From: Streptomyces scabiei 87.22
GTDB lineage: Bacteria; Actinomycetota; Actinomycetes; Streptomycetales; Streptomycetaceae
Assembly (NCBI RefSeq): GCF_000091305.1
Contig: NC_013929.1
Span: 8,494,001-8,558,000, forward strand
Direction: 5' to 3'
Length of the DNA: 64,000 bases
The notes beneath the pieces are model-generated. The model was given only the letters and a program-made list of their open reading frames with translations. It searched no databases and was not told the DNA's origin. Below are positions 24,884-31,110 of the stretch, in pieces; the stretch's first letter is position 1; each line of letters opens with the position of its first letter. Both the position numbers and the translations under genes were made by a program.

Positions 24884-25868
24884 GTGCGTCCCCCAGTCCC
24901 CAGTCCAGCGCCGGCGTCGCATCGATGGCGTGCCCGGTCAACGCGAGATACGCCGTCCGCCACCGCCCGATCCTGCGTGTGACGCCAACCGTGCCCCCGG
25001 CTCCCGGGATCAGGCCCATCTCCAGCTCGGGCAACCGAAAGTACGCGTCGTCTGCCGCCGTCACGCGGGGTGCGAAGGACGGTACTTCGACGCCCGCGCC
25101 GACGCGGGCACCGTGCACCTCGAAGCGGATTCGGTCGCCGAGAGCGGCGACATGACGCGCGGCGGAGCGGTGCAGCCTGAGGAGGTGAGCGGTCGCCATG
25201 TCCGGCGCCGTGCCGAATTCGTCCAGGTCGCCACCGCTGCAGAACGACGGGCCTGCGCCACTCACCACAACGTGTTCCACGCTTCGATCGAGGAGCGCTA
25301 ACTCCAGCCCTTCGAGCAGCCCGTCGCGCACGGCGTGGCCGAACGCGTTATGCCGTTTGGGCTTGTTGAGAGTGATCCGTAGCGTGCCGTCGTCCCGGTC
25401 GAGGAGCACCGGATCCGCACAGGCCGCCGTGGGGCGCGGCTTGGAGCGCGATCGCCAAGCCGCGAACTCCCTGGCGCCGAGCAGTATCGAGTATGAGAGG
25501 GACTCGATGAGCAGTCCTTCGGCGACCGTCGCCTTGGGCGTCGCTCGGAGCGTTTCGTCCAGCGTCAGCGCAGCCTACGGAGCGCCGGCGACCGTGGCAC
25601 GGACGGCGTCGACATCCGAAGCAGTCCCCGCGCAGTACGGGGCGAGTCCGCCGCCGAGGGTGACCGTGAGCTGCTCGACGACCGGCACCGCTTCGGGTGG
25701 GAGCGGCGCGGTGGCAACGCCCACGAGCAGCGGAGCAGGAGCTACGCGAGGCGGGAGCAAGGGGTCGTCCCAGTCCATGCCGTCGAGCGGAACGACATGA
25801 AGCGGCGTCACCGGGGCGCCCGCTGCGGTGAGTTCCAGGCGGCCGCTCATCAGGAATTTGCTTGTCAT
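24789..25868 (-). pseudogene. Enoyl-CoA hydratase/isomerase-like gene with an in-frame TAG
   Basis: A single frame from ATG 25868 to 24789 (360 codons) is interrupted only by TAG at 25577-25575. Before it lies an N-terminal extension (RLELTAAGAPVTPLHVVPLD). After it come RATPKATVAEGLLIESLSYS and the crotonase domain with LNKPKRHNAFGHAVRD, SGAGPSFCSGGDLDEF (oxyanion loop) and LPELEMGLIPGAGGT (catalytic Glu region). The crotonase part is complete. Either the TAG silences the gene or a 3' part restarts at GTG 25409. It precedes the amidohydrolase remnant on the same strand. Confidence 0.8.
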
Positions 25869-25969
25869 GAAGCCGTTAGTTCTCCCGCATCTGCGCTGTT
25901 GGCAGGTGTCCTGCGAACAGCGAAGCGGTTATGTGTCCCACACAGTAAGACCTGTTCCCCTAAGGAGAA

Positions 25970-26260
25970 AGTGCTCCGCAACGTCCGGGTGCCGGTGGAG
26001 AACTGCATCGGTGGGGAGAACAACGGCTGGGCCATGATCACCGGTCAGCTCAACACCGAACGCGTCGCCGTGGTGGCCACGGCGCCCTTCGAGTAGATCC
26101 TCGCGAGTGTGCGGGCGTGGGCCGCCGAGACCAAGGCGCCTGATGGCTCGTATGTCCTGGACGACCCTTCGGTGCGCCAGGCGCTCGCCCGGCGCCACGC
26201 GCGTATCGTGCGACATCGCGCCGTCGACCCGCCAGGTGCGGCCGTCGAGACGGGCATGGA
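25970..26260 (+). pseudogene. Acyl-CoA dehydrogenase internal fragment with in-frame TAG
   Basis: VRVPVENCIGGENNGWAMIT, then LNTERVAVVATAPFE, a TAG at 26094, and ILASVRAWAAETKAPDGSYV with LDDPSVRQALARRHARI in the same frame are the middle of an acyl-CoA dehydrogenase. The N-terminal and FAD-binding ends are missing. An accidental TAAGGAG precedes GTG 25970. After ARI the sequence departs from the family. Acyl-CoA dehydrogenases introduce the 2,3-double bond in fatty acid or steroid side-chain oxidation. Confidence 0.75.
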
Positions 26261-26269
26261 AGCCGGGCG

Positions 26270-26685
26270 ACGTACTGGCGCACCGATCCAACCCTAGCCG
26301 ACCGTGACGGCCGGCAGGCTGCGGACGAGGTGGAGGCCCGAATCGGCGCCTGGGTCGCGGAGCGTGAGGCCGATGAGTCGTCGGTCTGCTCCTCGCGGCC
26401 GGTGTCCCCGCCGCCGTGTCCATCGACAGTCGGTGGGTGCACGAGCACCCTCACCTCGCAGGACGAGGCGCGTACGAAACGGCCGAACTGCCTTATGCCG
26501 GCACGGTTCCGTTGCCGACTCTCCCGTTCCGCCACCGAGGCCGGCCCGCCTGGCTCACTCGGCGCCCGTCGACCCTGGGCGAACACAATCGCGAGGTGCT
26601 GATCGGTGAACTGGGGCTGACCGAGGAGGCGTACGCCGGCCTGGTGGAGCAGGGCGTCGTCGGCACCGCTCCCGAGGGGTTCTGA
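26270..26685 (+). pseudogene. Family III CoA-transferase (CaiB/BaiF), C-terminal fragment, frameshifted
   Basis: YWRTDPTLADRDGRQAADEV with EARIGAWVAEREADE, then after a frameshift near 26390 VSIDSRWVHEHPHLAGRGAY, LPTLPFRHRGRPAWLTR and LGEHNREVLIGELGLTEE are the last 130 residues of a CaiB/BaiF CoA-transferase. The N-terminal half with the catalytic Asp is absent. The stop overlaps the ATG of the next fragment (TGATG), as in an operon of two such genes. Confidence 0.75.
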
Positions 26686-26748
26686 TGGCGACCGGAAGCG
26701 GACCGCTGGCGGGCGTGCGCGTGGTGGAACTCGCCGCGCAGGGCCCGG
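26685..26748 (+). pseudogene. Start of a second family III CoA-transferase, cut after about 21 codons
   Basis: MATGSGPLAGVRVVELAAQG is the standard N-terminus of CaiB/BaiF enzymes. At the following codon the sequence switches to the C-terminus of a ferredoxin reductase in another frame. A deletion joining two genes explains it. Confidence 0.65.
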
Positions 26749-27096
26749 CCCGATGCCGCGGCCGCCACGATCCTCGGCGAGCGTCGTCCGTACACGTGCG
26801 TGCCGTGGTTCTGGTCGGATCAGGGCAGCCTGCGCATCCGGATCGTCGGACTGCGTGCGAGCGACGACACTGCTGTCACACGCCAATTCGGCGATCGCGA
26901 CAGATGCCTCGTCGGCTACTACCGGGACGGGCGACTGGCGGCTGTCGAGGCCGTCAACGCGACCGCCGACTTCATGGCCTTGAAGAAGGCGCTGGCCTCC
27001 GGAACGGAGATCGCGGCTTCCGATCTCATGGATCCGGACGTATCGCTGAAGACGCTCATCAAGGCGGTGACCGCGAATGCGGTCAGTTCCGGCTGA
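26749..27096 (+). pseudogene. Ferredoxin reductase (rhodocoxin-reductase type) C-terminal fragment
   Basis: DAAAATILGERRPYTCVPWF, WSDQGSLRIRIVGL, then YYRDGRLAAVEAVNATADFM and a normal stop at 27096 form the complete C-terminal domain of the FAD-dependent reductases that feed electrons through ferredoxin to cytochrome P450s or Rieske oxygenases. The FAD- and NAD-binding domains (about 300 residues) are gone. Its stop overlaps that of the MarR gene by 14 bp in convergent orientation. Confidence 0.8.
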
Positions 27097-28084
27097 ACAG
27101 ATCTCCTCCGGACGGGCCGGTCGAGCCCCGAGCGTCGAGCAGCGTGGTGACATACGACTCGACCAAGGGCGTCCAGCGCTGTCGGTCCTCGGAGCTGAGG
27201 TCGTCGATCAGCTTCTGGAATACCGTCAGCTGGACTTCGAGCACGCGCGTGAGCAGCGCCGCCCCCTTGCGCGAGATGCGGACCAGTGTGCTGCGGCGGT
27301 CGAACCCGTCCACCGCGCGGTCCACCAGCCGCAGTTGGGTGAGCTGGCGCAGGCGCTTGCTCGCCTGCGAAGGGTCGATCGCGAGCCGGGCCGCGACCTC
27401 TGCGACGGGGAGAGGGCCGCTGCGTTGGATCACTTGGAGGGCGAACAGCCCGGTCTGCCGTACGGGCGCGTCGATGAGTTCCAGCAGATCGTTGAACCCG
27501 CTGGACTGGCCGACCCAGGTGACGATTCCGATGACTGGGCGGAAGAAGGCGCGGGTTCCGGCGTCGTAGTCGTCACCCGCAAGCTCCGTCCAGCGGTCAG
27601 CGGCCGCGGACCGGGGGCTGTCGGGCAGCGCCGTCACCAGCCGGTCATACACGAGCGTGAACCATTCGGCGAGCGCCGCGATGCCGTCAGCGGACCACCG
27701 GGGTTCCGCCACCAGGTAGTCGCGGCTCCATGCGAGCAGCCACCGGTCGAGCGTCGCCGCGGCCGGCTCCGACAGTTCCAACAGGGTCCGGCGGCGATCC
27801 GCAGGATCCGTGCTGCGTACGAGGTGTCCGGCAGCCTCGAGCTGGGCCGCCTGTCGGCTCGTCTGGCCGAGATCGATGCCGAGCTCGCGTGCCACCGTGC
27901 TGGTCGGCACCGCGCCACGGCTGCCGAGGAGCTCGATGAAGCGCAGGTCGGAGGGCGACAGTTCGGTTCCGGTCACCGCTCGCAACCCGCGGCTGTGCGC
28001 CCGCGTACCGGACATGAAGGCGACCGTGTTGATGAGTCTGAGCGTCGCCCTCTCCAGCGCGAGCTCCTCGGGCACCCGGTCCAC
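27083..28084 (-). CDS. Double-domain MarR-family regulator
   Basis: GTG 28084, with GGGGAG five bases upstream, gives 333 residues, twice the MarR size. Both halves have a winged helix-turn-helix. The first shows LSPSDLRFIELLGSRGAVPT followed by LGIDLGQTSRQAAQLEAAGH; the second shows QTGLFALQVIQRSGPLPVAE followed by IDPSQASKRLRQLTQLRLVD. MarR proteins normally dimerise; this fusion would be a pseudo-dimer able to bind an asymmetric operator. It is divergent from the flavoprotein remnant at 28192, with a 107-bp gap that presumably holds its operator. The frame is intact although its neighbours are decayed. Confidence 0.85.
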   Translation of the reverse strand: MDRVPEELALERATLRLINTVAFMSGTRAHSRGLRAVTGTELSPSDLRFIELLGSRGAVPTSTVARELGIDLGQTSRQAAQLEAAGHLVRSTDPADRRRTLLELSEPAAATLDRWLLAWSRDYLVAEPRWSADGIAALAEWFTLVYDRLVTALPDSPRSAAADRWTELAGDDYDAGTRAFFRPVIGIVTWVGQSSGFNDLLELIDAPVRQTGLFALQVIQRSGPLPVAEVAARLAIDPSQASKRLRQLTQLRLVDRAVDGFDRRSTLVRISRKGAALLTRVLEVQLTVFQKLIDDLSSEDRQRWTPLVESYVTTLLDARGSTGPSGGDLFSRN

Positions 28085-28191
28085 GCGGACTCCCCTTCCC
28101 CCACCACTCCATGAACGGCAGCCCGTATGCCGAGATACGGGACATCTATCAAGCATTGCACATCCATGCGGGTGGCAGAGAGTCGGCAGCG

Positions 28192-29281
28192 GTGCCCAGC
28201 ACTGACGGGACCATTTGGAACCACGAGGTCGACGTACTGATCGGCGGCAGCGGGGCCGGCGGAATGGTCGGGGCCATCACGGCCCAACACCTTCGGGCTC
28301 ACGTCGCTCGTGGTCGAGAAGGCGGCCGGGATCGGCGGCTCGACCGCGATGTCCGGCGGAGGGATCTGGATCCCCAACAATCCCACCCCGCGCAAGGAGG
28401 GGCAGACGGACGATGTCGAGGACGTGCGGCACTATCTGCGGGCTGTCGTCGGCGACCGCGTCGCGGCCGATCGGATCGACGCCTACGTCGACTGCGGGCT
28501 CGAGGTGCTCGAGATGCTGCATCGCGTCAGTCGGCACATGGAGTTCTCCTGGTGTCCCGGTTACTCCGACTATCACCCTGAGCTGCCCGGCGGCAGGGCG
28601 GCGGGCAGGACCATCCAGCCGCGTCCGATCGACGTCCGCAAACTGGGGGACGAGGAGCGGAAGTTGCTAGCGCTGGACGTCCCCATGCCGCTCGGTCTGT
28701 GGTTCACGGGCTACGAAGCGCGTAACCTCATGATGATCCGGCGCGAGTGGAAGGCCCGGCGGATGCTGGGCGTGGCGGCCTGGCGGGTCGTCTCGCGCGC
28801 GGCCGCCGCGCCGTGGCTGCTCGTTCTACGCAGCGGCCTGGTGGCGAATGCGGACACGCTGCGCGAACTCGCCGAGAAGATCGCGGTCCCGCCGGACGCC
28901 CTGGAGGCCACGGTCGCTCGCTTCAACGGCTTCGCGGCCAAGGGCAGGGACGAGGACTGCGGGCGCGGCGACAGTCCGTACGACAACTATTACGGCGACC
29001 ACTCACTGCCGAACCCCAATCTCGACACGATTGACGGCGGACCCTTCTACGCGATCCGGATCGGAGGCGGGGGATCTGGGCACCAAGGGCGGCGTACTGA
29101 CGGACGCTCAGGGCCGCGTGCTGCGGCCGGACGGCAGCGTGATCCCTGGTCTGTACGCCACGGGCAACGCATCGGCCGCGGTGATGGGCAACGAGTACGC
29201 CGGGGCAGGAGCCACGATTGGTCCCGCCATGGTGTTCAGCTACCTGGCGATGGAGCACGCGGCGAAGAGCGCCGCGGGCTG
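28192..29281 (+). pseudogene. 3-ketosteroid-delta1-dehydrogenase-like FAD flavoprotein, multiply disrupted
   Basis: GTG 28192 opens VDVLIGGSGAGGMVGAITA (FAD-binding motif). A frameshift near 28290 then moves to VEKAAGIGGSTAMSGGGIWI and PNNPTPRKEGQTDDVEDVRH. A large central stretch is missing after WRVVSRAAAAPW. A further frameshift at about 29070 leads to GLYATGNASAAVMGNEYAGA and GATIGPAMVFSYLAMEHA, the C-terminal flavin motif. KstD-type enzymes are about 560 residues; here about 360 codons' worth remains. ATG 28111 is in the same frame but would leave no room for a promoter. It cannot be functional. Confidence 0.82.
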
Positions 29282-29468
29282 AGTGCCCTGCCAAGGTACT
29301 CCCCGAGGGGCGCACACCTTACTTGGCTGCATACAGTCATCTGTCCGAGCTGTCCTTCAAGTTGGGGCCATTTCGCCCGATTCCTCCATTCTGTAGCGGA
29401 GGAAAGCGGGCTCAAAATTACTTGATAAAAGGCATGCACATCTCTTGGCAGTAACCGTGGCGTCACTA

Positions 29469-29484
29469 GAATTGAAATCAATTC
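29469..29484. promoter_or_regulatory. Palindrome before the IclR gene, probable operator
   Basis: GAATTGAAATCAATTC is a perfect dyad (GAATTGA-AA-TCAATTC) 22 bp before the IclR start codon. AT-rich dyads of this size suit IclR regulators, so autoregulation is likely. Confidence 0.6.
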
Positions 29485-29506
29485 CAGTGGCCGAAGGGTG
29501 CTGACA

Positions 29507-30310
29507 ATGACGCTGGCGCTGTCGTCACGACCGGAGGTCGCGGTGCGACCGCCCTCGATGGTCGAGCGAATGACGTTGATCATGGACTGCTTCGAGGGAC
29601 CGAAGACCCGGCTGCTGTTGGAGGAGGTCTCCCGCCGCACCGGACTTCCGAGGTCGACCGCGCACCGCATCCTCGACCAGCTCGTGCGGCTGCAGTGGGT
29701 CGAGCACACCCGCTCTGGCTACCACCTCGGGCGGCGAGTGCGGACCTGGGGGGCGCGGGAGAGCGGGCACTCGGATCTGCGCGCGGCCGCCGCGCCGTGG
29801 CTGCACGAGCTCGCCGTCATGACTGACCTCGTCGTACATCTGGGCACCCTCGACGAGACGTATGTCGAGTACCTGGACAAGGTCGGCGGCCGCCGGGCTG
29901 CCGCTGTCGCCTCCCGTGTCGGAGGCCGGGCACCCGCGCACTGCACGGCGCTCGGCAAGGCGATGCTCGCCTGGCTGCCGCCGGAAGAGATCGACGAGTT
30001 GTACGCCGACGGGGTGCCGGCCGCGACGGGCGCGAGCGTCGACGGCCTTCCCGCACTTCACCGTGAACTCGGCCGTATCCGGCGTGACCGAGGGCTCGCC
30101 GTCGAACGGGGGGAGTGCGTCGAGGGGATCGCGTGCGTCGGCGTGGCGATCCGGGGACCTGAGGGTCCGGTCGGCGCTATTTCCCTGGTCGCCGGGCACG
30201 CGTCGCCACTGGAGCGCATCGCGCCGCTGGTGTACGACATGGCGCAGCGGATCACTCTGGACCTGTTCGGCGAAAGCGCACTGCGCACGGCACGCGTAGG
30301 CACGGCCTGA
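29507..30310 (+). CDS. IclR-family transcriptional regulator
   Basis: ATG 29507 (GAAGGG upstream; GTG 29498 also in frame) gives 267 residues. The winged helix near residues 20-80 includes LLLEEVSRRTGLPRSTAHRI, with LQWVEHTRSGYHLGRRV after it. The effector domain has GGRAPAHCTALGKAMLAWLP, the family hallmark, and the late Cys segment GECVEGIACVGVAI. IclR proteins sense aromatic acids, sugars or CoA-pathway intermediates. It lies downstream of the flavoprotein remnant, so its former target may be that lost pathway. A palindrome lies in its promoter and a terminator follows at 30350. Confidence 0.92.
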   Translation: MTLALSSRPEVAVRPPSMVERMTLIMDCFEGPKTRLLLEEVSRRTGLPRSTAHRILDQLVRLQWVEHTRSGYHLGRRVRTWGARESGHSDLRAAAAPWLHELAVMTDLVVHLGTLDETYVEYLDKVGGRRAAAVASRVGGRAPAHCTALGKAMLAWLPPEEIDELYADGVPAATGASVDGLPALHRELGRIRRDRGLAVERGECVEGIACVGVAIRGPEGPVGAISLVAGHASPLERIAPLVYDMAQRITLDLFGESALRTARVGTA

Positions 30311-30349
30311 GCGGCGCCTCTGCGCGTAGATTCCTGGTCCCTGTACAGA

Positions 30350-30383
30350 CCCCGGTCGCCGGTCCCCCTGCCGGCGACCGGGG
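30350..30383 (+). terminator. Terminator hairpin after the IclR gene
   Basis: CCCCGGTCGCCGG (30350-30362) is perfectly complementary to CCGGCGACCGGGG (30371-30383) with an 8-base loop, 40 bp after the stop. Confidence 0.8.
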
Positions 30384-30454
30384 AGTTCAGCTTGATCTAG
30401 CGCGGAACCCCGGGCGTTCACGCCCGGGAGGAAGCGCTTCTCTGGATCGCTCTG

Positions 30455-30734
30455 ACCCGCTCCTGCTGCACGGGTCGGGGCCCGGTTGTCACCGGCTGGC
30501 GCAACTTCCGGCACAACCTGCCGACGCTTGCGCGGCAATTCCGCTGTCTCGTCCTGGAGTTCCCTGGCTTCGGTATCAGCGATCCGACCGACAGGCACCC
30601 CATGCTGGCCGCGCCGCGGGCCGTGCGAGCGCTGCTCGACGGGCTCGGACTGCAGCAGGCCGACGTTGTCGGCAACTCTATGGGCGGAGTCGTCGCACTT
30701 CAGCTTGCGATCGGCAAACCGGAGCTCTTCCGGC
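30455..30734 (+). pseudogene. Alpha/beta hydrolase (meta-cleavage hydrolase-like) fragment
   Basis: LLLHGSGPG, then with a one-base shift VTGWRNFRHNLPTLARQFR, LEFPGFGISDPTDRHPM and QADVVGNSMGGVVALQLAIG read as the N-terminal half of an alpha/beta hydrolase of the HsaD/MhpC kind. It includes the nucleophile Ser in GNSMGG. The acid and His residues are missing because the sequence changes to another protein at KPELFRR. HsaD-type enzymes cleave ring-opened steroid or biphenyl products. Confidence 0.75.
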
Positions 30735-30929
30735 GAGCACGCCGTGCTGCGGCGCCGGCTGGAGTTCCTGGAGACTTCCGCGAGCTTCTTCTACGAGGGT
30801 GATCGTCCGCTGTCCGCGGAGGAGACCGCCGATCCCTACCGCCGCGGCATGCTGCTCATGGTCCGCAGCATCAGCCAGGCCGAACGCGCCTGGTTGCACC
30901 AGGTGCTCGACGGCGGCGAGGGTGATTGA
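30735..30929 (+). pseudogene. PadR-like regulator C-terminal scrap
   Basis: In the next frame EHAVLRRRLEFLETSASFFY, then PYRRGMLLMVRSISQAERAW and LHQVLDGGEGD end at a TGA (30929). The H-A-V-L-R-R-R-L-x-F-L and A-E-R-A-W-L patterns recall the C-terminal helical domain of PadR-type regulators. No N-terminal helix-turn-helix is present. This assignment is tentative. Confidence 0.45.
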
Positions 30930-31110
30930 ACGCCCCGCCGGATGGCGCAACTTTGCTGACGGCGGGACTGCTGCCTCTTCTTGAGGGTTGAGGGACCACG
31001 TGAGGCGCTCCCGGTCACCGGGATCGACCGACACCGAACGGCCCAGGCGATGAAAGGGTGCCCGGCACACCAACTCCCGACTGCCGGGGATCACTTCATC
31101 TGGAGCCGCT

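Noticed and set aside
25575..26096. Recoding of TAG (readthrough or non-standard amino acid) in the crotonase and acyl-CoA dehydrogenase frames
   Set aside because: Neighbouring genes show frameshifts, deletions and fusions, so ordinary decay explains the stops.
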